Origin: Bacteroidales bacterium
Lineage (GTDB): Bacteria; Bacteroidota; Bacteroidia; Bacteroidales; UBA932
Length of the DNA stretch: 64,000 nucleotides
NCBI GenBank assembly: GCA_022653675.1
Contig: JALCST010000002.1
Span: 124,001 to 188,000 of the forward strand
Reading direction: 5' to 3'
The notes beneath the pieces were generated by a model. The model was not told the origin of the DNA, searched no databases, and saw only the letters and a program-made list of their open reading frames with translations. The position numbers and the translations under genes were made by a program. Positions 26,143 to 34,731 of the stretch are shown in pieces; the first letter of the stretch is position 1; every line of letters begins with the position of its first letter.

Positions 26143-27147
26143 TCATGCTCCAGCTGCAACGACCAATGATAAACCAATAATAAATAATATAAACATTAAA
26201 GCAATCAACCATTTAGTCGATTTCGAACTTCCCTTGAATTCTTTCCATATAAAAACGCCCCATAAAGCTGCTATCATTGGAGCTCCTTGCCCCAATGCAT
26301 AAGAAATTGCAGCCCCTGCTTTACCTGCGCATATATAACTCAATACAGTACCAAGTCCCCAAATACATCCTCCCAACAAGCCTACCAAATGTATCCGGAA
26401 AGTACCACCGAAATATTGCTTGTAAGAAACCGGTTCTCCTACAAAAGGATGCTTCATTACCAAGGTATTAAATATGAAATTACTTAGAAACACTCCCAAT
26501 GAGAAAATGAAAAAGGCAGTATACGGAGTCGCCATTCCCTTTGCCGGCATTTCAAAATTATTCAAATCCATTGCAGCAGCAACAAAACGATAGAATAGTG
26601 ACATCAAAACGCCCGCAATTATTGCTAATATCAATCCTTTCCTGGAATTGGAATTATCGTTGCTTTTTGCATTTTTACCTGCTGCAATACCATTACATAT
26701 TATGGCAACGATTACAAAAGCTACCCCTGCAAACAAAAAAAGGGGATCTCCTTTTGGGGCTGAGAAATAATTAATGAAGACACCTATAACCAGAGCGAGT
26801 CCTACACCGACTGGAAACGCTACTGCCATCCCGGCAATTGAAGTTGCAGCGGTCAAAAGAATATTTGAAGCGTTAAAAATCACGCCTCCCAAAAATGCGC
26901 TCAACACATTGGAAAATCTTACTTGTGCGATATCTTTAATAAAAGGTCTCCCTCCGGATCCTATACTGCCCATTGTAAAAGCAATAAGAATCGAGAATAA
27001 AAGTATCCCTATCGCATAATCCCAATAAAACAATTCAAAACGCCAACTTTTTCCTGCCAGTTTCTGAGTATTTGCCCAAGAGCCCCAGCAAAGCATCGTT
27101 ACAATACATAGTAAAACAGCAGTCGTATAACTACCAACGATATACAT
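26143..27147 (-). CDS. GRP-family (glucose/ribose porter type) sugar permease
   Basis: 334 residues with about ten hydrophobic helices. Belongs to the drug/metabolite transporter fold, glucose/ribose porter branch (GlcU/RbsU-like): MLCWGSWANTQKL at the first helix, GVIFNASNILLTAATSIAGMAVAFPVGVGLALVIG, then GGCIWGLGTVLSYICAGKAGAAISYALGQGAPMIAALWGVFIWKEF. It moves a monosaccharide across the inner membrane with protons. Placed last in an operon with ribokinase, it is most simply a ribose importer, matching the RusT position in Bacteroides rus loci as I recall them. Gap of 7 bp to the GH97 gene. Confidence 0.85.
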   Translation of the reverse strand: MYIVGSYTTAVLLCIVTMLCWGSWANTQKLAGKSWRFELFYWDYAIGILLFSILIAFTMGSIGSGGRPFIKDIAQVRFSNVLSAFLGGVIFNASNILLTAATSIAGMAVAFPVGVGLALVIGVFINYFSAPKGDPLFLFAGVAFVIVAIICNGIAAGKNAKSNDNSNSRKGLILAIIAGVLMSLFYRFVAAAMDLNNFEMPAKGMATPYTAFFIFSLGVFLSNFIFNTLVMKHPFVGEPVSYKQYFGGTFRIHLVGLLGGCIWGLGTVLSYICAGKAGAAISYALGQGAPMIAALWGVFIWKEFKGSSKSTKWLIALMFILFIIGLSLVVAAGA

Positions 27148-27154
27148 AGCATTA

Positions 27155-29107
27155 TTAATTTAATTTGGTTATAATAGCAGCAAATCCTCCACCTGGAGAA
27201 AGATGCGTTTTCAATACTTGCCCGTTCTTGACAATTTCATTTTCTATTTTATAGTCTTTGCCATTTGACTCAGAATTTACCCCGTCCCGGCAAGAGCATA
27301 TCATATATTTTCCAGCGCCAAGGAAACTGAGTGGAATATCTATGTCTTTCCCATTTGATCCCGACATAGCTCCTATATACCAAGTGCTCCCACGACGACG
27401 GGCAATCGCTATGAACTCTCCTATCTTACCACTGATCGGAACCGTTTGATCCCATACGGTTGGAATGCTTTTTATGAAATCAAAGCATTCCTTATTCTCC
27501 ATATATTTGGTTGGACTATCGGAAAACATCTGCAAAGGGCTTTCATAAACAATGTACATTGCTATCTGATGAGTTCTTGTTCCTTGACTCTGGGGTTCAT
27601 GTTGATTTGCAAAAAACGTCCGAGGTTGTGAATTCAACATCGCTCCCGGAGTATAATCCATAGGACCGACCCACATGCGTAGGAAAGGTATCATCAGATC
27701 GTGTACCGGTGACGCCTTATCGCTCCATTTGTCATATTCCATGCCTATCAATCCTTCTCTTGTCAACAAGTTGGGATAAAGGGCACGCATTCCTTCATTT
27801 GGATAAGAACCATGAAAATCGACCATCATATGGTAACGAGAGGAAATTTTCGCTACCCTTTCGTAGAAATCCACCATTTTAGCGTCGTTCCTGTCCATGA
27901 AATCTATTTTAACTCCTTTGACATTCCAACGGGACAACTGTGCGAAAAATTCCTTCATCTGCCTGTCAACATTTATCCACTTTGCCCATAATATAATTCC
28001 AACCCCTTTCGCCCTAGCGCGCTCACAAATTTCGGCCATATCTACATCGGGATTAAGGTCAAGCAAATCATCTTTGCTTGACCAGCCCTCATCTATCAAA
28101 ACGTAACTTATATTATTTTCAGATGCGAAATCGACGAGATAATCATACGTGTCGGTATTTATCCCCGCCTTGAAATCCACGTTATATATATTCCTGTCAT
28201 TCCACCAATCCCAAATGGCTTTCCCTGGTTTAATCCAGGAATAATCATCATTTGTTTTAGTCGAAAGAAGATATATAAGTTCACTCGTAAGGATATCGAT
28301 ATCCTTATCATATATGCCCAATACGTGCCATGGGTAATTCCGTTTCAAATTGCATTTAACAATATATGGATCTCTTTCGACGGCATATAATTTATTAGTT
28401 CCATCAAACAGTTTTTCTTTCAAAGGATAATTAGCAAACACTCCCTTAAAACCACTTCCGGAAGCACGCAAGTACATACCAGAATAATCATGCAAATCAG
28501 CTTGTGCGATAAGGATATCCAATCCATTCACCTTCGTCATGACCGGCATAATGGAGATACTGTCTTTAGGCAGATCCCCTATTTTACGTATGGAATATTG
28601 TTCTTCAAACCAATTCTGAAGTTTATCAGTCAAAAGCACATATGATGTATCAGAGGGATCAAAAACATAATTAACCTCTTCGGAACCAATCTCGCCAACA
28701 GTATTTTTTCCACCTATAAACCTATAGGCCACTCCTTCATCATAAGCTCTGAACTGGACATTATAATCTTTGTAGACTATCGTTACTTCATTGTAATCAT
28801 TCATACATTGACTGAACTTACGTGGAACTGCAAAAAACACCTCACTGCAATTATTATCCCTAATGATTTTTTTAGGGTTGTCATTGACTCCCCATTGGAT
28901 CCCATCAACAGTCATTGATAGAGTAGATTGCTTTAGAATCTGTACGCCATGGTGACGGACACCATATGATAAGTGTTTGCCTATGCCGTTAATTGTAACT
29001 ACATTATCACCGTTTGGGGAAGACAATCGGATATTTTCGGAAACGGCACCAGCATAACTTGCGATGCTGAACAGGCAAATGAAAGCAGTTATAATTCTTT
29101 TGTACAT
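27155..29107 (-). CDS. GH97 family glycosidase (probably retaining alpha-galactosidase-like)
   Basis: 650 residues with a signal peptide (ICLFSIASYAGA). N-terminal beta-sandwich, a catalytic (beta/alpha)8 barrel starting near residue 295 (KAIWDWWNDRNIYNVDFKAG...YVLIDEGWS), and a C-terminal beta domain (MICSCRDGVNSES). KGVKIDFMDRND places Asp 402 where retaining GH97 enzymes have their nucleophile; inverting SusB-type members lack it there. An alpha-galactosidase-like activity is therefore more likely than alpha-glucosidase, but an alpha-linked pentoside substrate cannot be excluded. Sixth enzyme/transport gene of the ribose-type operon. Confidence 0.9.
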   Translation of the reverse strand: MYKRIITAFICLFSIASYAGAVSENIRLSSPNGDNVVTINGIGKHLSYGVRHHGVQILKQSTLSMTVDGIQWGVNDNPKKIIRDNNCSEVFFAVPRKFSQCMNDYNEVTIVYKDYNVQFRAYDEGVAYRFIGGKNTVGEIGSEEVNYVFDPSDTSYVLLTDKLQNWFEEQYSIRKIGDLPKDSISIMPVMTKVNGLDILIAQADLHDYSGMYLRASGSGFKGVFANYPLKEKLFDGTNKLYAVERDPYIVKCNLKRNYPWHVLGIYDKDIDILTSELIYLLSTKTNDDYSWIKPGKAIWDWWNDRNIYNVDFKAGINTDTYDYLVDFASENNISYVLIDEGWSSKDDLLDLNPDVDMAEICERARAKGVGIILWAKWINVDRQMKEFFAQLSRWNVKGVKIDFMDRNDAKMVDFYERVAKISSRYHMMVDFHGSYPNEGMRALYPNLLTREGLIGMEYDKWSDKASPVHDLMIPFLRMWVGPMDYTPGAMLNSQPRTFFANQHEPQSQGTRTHQIAMYIVYESPLQMFSDSPTKYMENKECFDFIKSIPTVWDQTVPISGKIGEFIAIARRRGSTWYIGAMSGSNGKDIDIPLSFLGAGKYMICSCRDGVNSESNGKDYKIENEIVKNGQVLKTHLSPGGGFAAIITKLN

Positions 29108-29112
29108 ATATT

Positions 29113-31647
29113 CTATTTTATTACCCTGTCAACCAATGTTTCCTTTACATTTTCTATTTGTTTCGCATCCCTTAACACAAGTACTTTTTGTTTTCCGGTC
29201 TTAGAAACCTTCAATGTAGTCACACCGCTATCAGTTACAGTAATATTGCCAGATGGAGAATAAGAAAAATAATTCTTGTCTCCTTCCACCGCATCCAGAA
29301 CAGTCGTCAAGTCCCAGCATTGCCTGTCATATGGCATTTTCATATAATTTACATATGCAATACATAATGGGTTTGAATCGGGATTACCCAAGTCATTCAT
29401 TATGACCTCATGTGGGAACAGGATTTGGTTTCCAATTTCATACCCGCTTGCAACTAACGGAACCGGACATTTGTCGAATACTATTTGAGCCGAATGGATA
29501 TCGCTCTTTATATTCCATTCGGGGTCCTTTGAAACATAATCGCCACCCATAAGACAGATTTTGCTGACTTTTTGAGAAACAAGTTGACTCCCATTTTCAG
29601 GTGATATTTCATCTGGTTCTGACTCGAGAAGTCTGGCCAGATTAGTTAACGGGCCTGTAGATATCACTACCACTGAGCTATCTGGCTGCGATACCAAAAG
29701 TTTTCTCATTAATTTATATGCAACAGGCAAACTATCGGTTCTCAGACACTTGGGATGTAATATTTTTTTCCCCTTGTAGACGGCATTTATGGTAGGATCA
29801 AGATAGGTATTATCGTCTGGACAGCATCCATTATACACATAACCAATTGGAATATGATTACGATTATTGAACCTGCAATATCCGTCTACGAACTCAACCG
29901 ACTTCAAGTTGCTCTTCGAGATGGTGATCCCTTTTAAATTCACTTTCCCTTCCTTCTCATAATTCAGAAGCATCTGAAGAGCCAAGACATCATCGACATC
30001 ATTCCCCAGATCCGTGTCAAAAATAACAGTCTTTGCCGGCTTCAAGACATAATGTAGCATCGTATCTTTCTGGGGATCATCAAAAAGAGCATCAGGAATC
30101 AAAGACTCAGACTCTTTCTCATTAACCCCGATATAACACAATGGTGTAAAACCGCCATTGAAATAATTAATGTTAGCAAACCTGACCGATGGCAACATAC
30201 CAGCCGGATCGAGAATGGAAAGAGCTAAAACATATGTTCCGTCCTCAACGCTATCATCTATTTTAAAAGATCCTTTTATATCTATCTTTTGTGGAGGTAT
30301 TATATATTTATTTGATGTTGAGTCCCATTTTTCTCCTGGCATCCAATTCCTAATATCGGTATCAAACGTGTCTCTCCATACTATTTCGTGAGTATTCTTG
30401 TCCAACAATTCCAATTGGACAGGCCATTTATAATAAAATGGGGACGATCCGGTGTTTGTAACTTCAAAGGAAACGTTAAAATCCTTATTTGATTTGATCA
30501 CATTCGGATAAGAGCATTTTGAAATTACATAACGATAACCCAATGCTTTTTGGATCAGGGCTGCATTATCGGCAAACTTATCATTATGAAAATCGGCCCA
30601 TGTAATACCTCCAAGATGATTGCAGTGAAGATTTCGTATTTGTTTAATAATTAATTTTCTTGCTTTGTCATTATTCACACAGTCTTCGAGGTTTTTAAAT
30701 CCGTCTGCTTTAAGACTTCCCCAATTCCAAGTAATTTCCCCTCCTATGGGTTCGGTTTTCCATCTGTCTCCCAATCCTAAAATGGCATTATAGCCACGAT
30801 TGATTTCTTCATCTATCGCCCATGAATCCCAATAAATGCCGAAATCGTAATCCTTGAACTCATATGCATACCTGACCATAACTTTTTTATTTTTAAAAGC
30901 TTTTGTGAATGCGTCCCCAAGAACTTTCTCGATTCCGGGGACCCAGGTCCTGTTTGCAAAATGCTTTGCTTCTTCGTGAGGCAGCCAGAAAGTGGAAATA
31001 TCAGGGTCATGCTGTTCCCCCCATTCTCCGATAATCCCCATTTCAACATAAGCGACGCGAGGGTCATTGTCCCAAGCTTCTCCAAGTTTTTTTACCAGAT
31101 TCTGAACCCTGAATTTAAAATTGCTGTCAAAATATCCCCCCTTGATTGTAACCAAGGAGTCTTTTGCCGGCACATAGGCAAACCCGGGACGATCCGGAAT
31201 CTCACGATATGGTGAATCATACTCAGGTACCATATCAGAAGGCCAATGCCATCCGTTCACATCGTCTTTGTTTGAAGGATCTTGAGGAATCCCTCCATGC
31301 CAAGGCTCGACCCAAACAAGAAAAACTCTTGGTATTACCTTCATATTTATGTCCTCATCTCCTTTCCAACGATGATTGCTGTATGCAATGATCTTGTCTA
31401 CGCCATCAGTTACAGTGTCTTCAAGATTATTCCATTGCATATATTCCTTTATCATCGTTCCATACGGGTATGGATACTCGGAGCGCTTTGCATCCGTACC
31501 AGGATTAAAATATTCACGCCACCCCTTCATCGGGTTACGCAAGGCCCCCTCATATTCCTTTAACTTGACAGTACGCTGAGAAGTACAAGAAAATGAAATA
31601 AAGCAAAGTATTATATACGTTATTAACCGGGTTATAGTTTTTTTCAT
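29113..31647 (-). CDS. Fusion: DUF4832-like glycosidase-type lipoprotein + nucleoside hydrolase
   Basis: 844 residues. Lipoprotein signal (CFISFSC, Cys 21). Residues ~30-380 form a TIM-barrel-like domain of DUF4832/DUF4874 type: RNPMKGWREYF, a candidate acidic pair in GIIGEWGEQHD (Glu 208, Glu 211), and HLGGITWADF. A beta-sandwich follows (~385-500, VSFEVTNTGSSPFYYKWPV). From ~538 to the end is a complete inosine-uridine nucleoside hydrolase: DTDLGNDVDD (Ca-binding Asp 544-553), STGPLTNLA (663-671) and CWDLTTVLDA with Asp 779. Nucleoside hydrolases release ribose from N-ribosides. The start overlaps the upstream stop by ATGA. I know no described protein with this fusion. Confidence 0.85.
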   Translation of the reverse strand: MKKTITRLITYIILCFISFSCTSQRTVKLKEYEGALRNPMKGWREYFNPGTDAKRSEYPYPYGTMIKEYMQWNNLEDTVTDGVDKIIAYSNHRWKGDEDINMKVIPRVFLVWVEPWHGGIPQDPSNKDDVNGWHWPSDMVPEYDSPYREIPDRPGFAYVPAKDSLVTIKGGYFDSNFKFRVQNLVKKLGEAWDNDPRVAYVEMGIIGEWGEQHDPDISTFWLPHEEAKHFANRTWVPGIEKVLGDAFTKAFKNKKVMVRYAYEFKDYDFGIYWDSWAIDEEINRGYNAILGLGDRWKTEPIGGEITWNWGSLKADGFKNLEDCVNNDKARKLIIKQIRNLHCNHLGGITWADFHNDKFADNAALIQKALGYRYVISKCSYPNVIKSNKDFNVSFEVTNTGSSPFYYKWPVQLELLDKNTHEIVWRDTFDTDIRNWMPGEKWDSTSNKYIIPPQKIDIKGSFKIDDSVEDGTYVLALSILDPAGMLPSVRFANINYFNGGFTPLCYIGVNEKESESLIPDALFDDPQKDTMLHYVLKPAKTVIFDTDLGNDVDDVLALQMLLNYEKEGKVNLKGITISKSNLKSVEFVDGYCRFNNRNHIPIGYVYNGCCPDDNTYLDPTINAVYKGKKILHPKCLRTDSLPVAYKLMRKLLVSQPDSSVVVISTGPLTNLARLLESEPDEISPENGSQLVSQKVSKICLMGGDYVSKDPEWNIKSDIHSAQIVFDKCPVPLVASGYEIGNQILFPHEVIMNDLGNPDSNPLCIAYVNYMKMPYDRQCWDLTTVLDAVEGDKNYFSYSPSGNITVTDSGVTTLKVSKTGKQKVLVLRDAKQIENVKETLVDRVIK

Positions 31648-33257
31648 TTATTTACAATGTAATGTAGGGTAGTATCCGTTGCGATATCATCAAAATCATC
31701 GGGATCTATCTTATAATTATCAATAGAAGTCCCAAAACCAGTATATCCTATTGGATGTCTCCCACCAGTATAATAATTTCTTATAGCAAATCTTAAAGAA
31801 GGAAGCATTCCGGCAGGATCAAGCACTGATATCGAAATTATATACCTGCCTGGTGGAATATCTTCATCAACACTTATATTTTCATCTACTTCGTATTCTT
31901 CCGCAGGGATGTCATATGTATTTGTACTAGTATTCCATTCATCTCCAGGAAGCCAGCTAGTTATTTTTACATCATTCAATACCGTTGACCAAACTGGCTG
32001 TTTGGTCAACGTATCAAGCAGTGCAATCTCAACAGGCCAATCATAGTAAAATGGCGAAGATCCCGTATTTTTTACTTTAAACGAAAGATCAAATTTTTCA
32101 CCTTTTTCTATCAATGCAGGATATTTAAACTCGGTTATGAGATATCGATAACCAAGGATCTTCTGTATTATAGAAGCATTAGCCAAAAATATCTTGTCAT
32201 TAAAATCTGCCCAGGTTACTCCTCCAAGATGATTTGTATGAAGTGCCCTGATTTCATTAATTATAAGTTGTCTGGTTTGCGCATTGTCAATACAATCTTC
32301 AAGGCTGCGATATCCGGCATTATAAAGACTTCCCCAATTCCAAGTTATTTCCCCTCCCATTGGTTGTGTCTTCCAACGATCTCCAAGTTTAAGAATACTG
32401 TTATATCCACGTTCCCTTTCCTCATCTATAGCAAAGGAATCCCAATAATTGCCAAAAACATAATCCTGAAAGTCATAAGCATATCTTACCATCACTTTCT
32501 TGTGCTTGAAAGCCGCCGTATAAGCATCTCCAAGGACTTTTTCGATCCCAGGTACCCAAGTTCTTCCCGCAACATGCTCAGTTTGATGAACAGGAGCCCA
32601 GTAAGTCGAAATACAAGGATCGTGTTGTTCTCCCCATTCTCCAATAATACCCATTTCAACATATGCCACCCTCGGATCATTATCCCAAGCTTCTCCAAGT
32701 TTTTCCACTAATTTTTTTACTCTTGGGATAAATTGAGAATCGAAATATCCTCCCTGAGTAGGGACGGTATCATTATCGGATATGATTTCAGCAGGGATAT
32801 CACTTGGCCAATGCCAACCATTGAGGTCATCTGGATTGTCCGTATATGTATTGACTGGATAACCACCATCATACGGTTCCTCCCACACGATATAAGGGCG
32901 TGGAACAACTTTCATATTCATATTTTCCACACCCTCCCATCTATGATCGCTGTATTCAATAATCTTATTAACGCCATCAGATGCAATATTTTCCATCTTA
33001 TCCCATTGCATATACTCTTTAATTATAGAACCAAAAGGATATGGATATGAGCTGCGTTTCGTATCATAACCAGGACCGAAATATTCCCTCCAACCTTTCA
33101 TGGGATTACGAAAAGCACCGCCATATTCAAATGGGGTAACAGTTACGATTCCATTTTCCTCTTTTGTGTCAGAAATTACAGGTACCGGTTCTTCCTTGGG
33201 ATTACAAGAAACAGCAGAACAAAAAATGATCAACAGAAAAACAATTCTAAATCTCAT
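31644..33257 (-). CDS. DUF4832-like glycosidase-type lipoprotein, paralogue of the fusion's N-terminus
   Basis: 537 residues from ATG 33257 (MRFRIVFLLIIFCSAVSC); ATG 33272 is also possible. Lipobox SAVSC. It is similar along nearly its whole length to residues 1-535 of the downstream fusion: RNPMKGWREYFGPG, MQWDKMENI, GIIGEWGEQHD, GGEITWNWGSL, HLGGVTWADF, KNTGSSPFYYDWPV. It stops where the fusion's nucleoside hydrolase begins. The conserved IIGEWGE suggests a glycosidase of GH-A-like architecture, but catalysis is unproven. Translationally coupled to the fusion gene by a 4-bp ATGA overlap. Confidence 0.8.
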   Translation of the reverse strand: MRFRIVFLLIIFCSAVSCNPKEEPVPVISDTKEENGIVTVTPFEYGGAFRNPMKGWREYFGPGYDTKRSSYPYPFGSIIKEYMQWDKMENIASDGVNKIIEYSDHRWEGVENMNMKVVPRPYIVWEEPYDGGYPVNTYTDNPDDLNGWHWPSDIPAEIISDNDTVPTQGGYFDSQFIPRVKKLVEKLGEAWDNDPRVAYVEMGIIGEWGEQHDPCISTYWAPVHQTEHVAGRTWVPGIEKVLGDAYTAAFKHKKVMVRYAYDFQDYVFGNYWDSFAIDEERERGYNSILKLGDRWKTQPMGGEITWNWGSLYNAGYRSLEDCIDNAQTRQLIINEIRALHTNHLGGVTWADFNDKIFLANASIIQKILGYRYLITEFKYPALIEKGEKFDLSFKVKNTGSSPFYYDWPVEIALLDTLTKQPVWSTVLNDVKITSWLPGDEWNTSTNTYDIPAEEYEVDENISVDEDIPPGRYIISISVLDPAGMLPSLRFAIRNYYTGGRHPIGYTGFGTSIDNYKIDPDDFDDIATDTTLHYIVNK

Positions 33258-33294
33258 ATGCATCGATAACATTTTAAATGTAGGGACAGAATAA

Positions 33295-34719
33295 CTAATA
33301 ACCAGGATTATTTTCAGTTATCGCATCATTATTGTCAATCGCCTCCTGCGGAATAGGATATAATAGCTGGTTGTCCCCTATTGTAATGTCATAAACATCC
33401 TTGACCTGCGATATCAACTTGCCGAACCGTATCAGATCAAATCTTCTGTGGTGTTCACAACACAACTCGTGCAAGCGTTCTTGAAGCAGAGTATCGGCAA
33501 ATTCTTGCTTAGATAGATTATCATCTGCTGTTATATCACCTATTCCTGCACGGCGACGGACTTGATTGATGCAGTCATATTTCTCATTAGAGGTATCATC
33601 CAAATCATTCAAGGCCTCCGCTTTCATCAAAAGAACATCGGCATAACGAATGTAAATATAATTCAGATCATCATCTTCAATTTCGGTACAATAATTTGGA
33701 TCATGATATTTTTTACAACTCGGAGGAGATTGTTTCACGCCATTATATTCGGAGTAGAAAAACGCTTCCTTTCTAAGGTCCTTATTCTGATAACTGTCAT
33801 AAAGGTATTGAGTAGGGCCGAAGCCTCCCCATCCGCCACCTGCAGTAGGGCCACCAACTCCTCTTGGTCCCCAATAACTTGATTGAATGCTACCTTCAAG
33901 TCCCCAATAACCGGAATGGCTGAACTGGATCTCAAAAATATTTTCATATCCTTCATTCTTATGTGCAGGATCGAAAATATCGGCATAATTAGTATAAAGA
34001 TGATATTTACCTATAATTTCATTTAAATTGTCAAGAGCTTTCTGTGGTTTTCCCCATTGAAGATAAATTCTTCCCAATATAGCATATGCAGCTCCCTTCG
34101 TGGCTCTTCCCTGATCATCTGAATCGCTCCATGATTCAGGCAGATTCTCAGCAGCATATTCCATATCGTTAACAGCAAGATTATAAACAGAATCAACTGA
34201 AGACCTTGGTTTGGCAATTTGTGTTTTATCAACGGTGGACGAGGTCCAGATCGGGACCCCACCATACATTCTGACAAGATCAAAATAAAATATCGAACGT
34301 ATAAATCTTGCCTGAGCTTGCATTATAATTCTTTCATCTTCCGTTACCGGAGCTTCTTTAGGCATATCCAGTACGGTATTGCATCTTTTGATTCCTTCAT
34401 AACAATAAATGTAATGTACACGGAAAAATTCGTGGCTGGCCGAATAAGTATAATTTTTCAGTTCAGAATACGCCGCCCAGCTTAAATCGAAAGGTTCCAC
34501 CTCATCAGTCCCAAAAGAGCCCAACACAATTGTATATTTACCGACAAAGACCTCCTGAAGCATTGCATAGCAACTGGTCAGTGTCATATTCCAATCTTTG
34601 GCTGTCAAAAACGAATTTTCAGGTGTAAGTGAGCTTTTGGGTACTTCATTCAGAAAGCTCTCACAAGAAGTCAGTGTCATCAAAGAGACACATAAAAGTA
34701 TTAAAATCGACTTTTTCAT
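33295..34719 (-). CDS. SusD/RagB family lipoprotein of the ribose-type locus
   Basis: 474 residues. Lipobox MTLTSC (Cys 19), then ESFLNEVPKSSLTPENSF. SusD helices are present (YEGIKRCNTVLDMPKEAPVTEDE..., QARFIRSIFYFDLVRMYGGVPIWT), and the C-terminal signature LLQERLHELCCEHHRRFDLIRFGK. Surface ligand-binding partner of the SusC protein encoded 12 bp upstream. Visibly AT-rich like the rest of this operon. Confidence 0.95.
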   Translation of the reverse strand: MKKSILILLCVSLMTLTSCESFLNEVPKSSLTPENSFLTAKDWNMTLTSCYAMLQEVFVGKYTIVLGSFGTDEVEPFDLSWAAYSELKNYTYSASHEFFRVHYIYCYEGIKRCNTVLDMPKEAPVTEDERIIMQAQARFIRSIFYFDLVRMYGGVPIWTSSTVDKTQIAKPRSSVDSVYNLAVNDMEYAAENLPESWSDSDDQGRATKGAAYAILGRIYLQWGKPQKALDNLNEIIGKYHLYTNYADIFDPAHKNEGYENIFEIQFSHSGYWGLEGSIQSSYWGPRGVGGPTAGGGWGGFGPTQYLYDSYQNKDLRKEAFFYSEYNGVKQSPPSCKKYHDPNYCTEIEDDDLNYIYIRYADVLLMKAEALNDLDDTSNEKYDCINQVRRRAGIGDITADDNLSKQEFADTLLQERLHELCCEHHRRFDLIRFGKLISQVKDVYDITIGDNQLLYPIPQEAIDNNDAITENNPGY

Positions 34720-34731
34720 ATTCTCATATAA

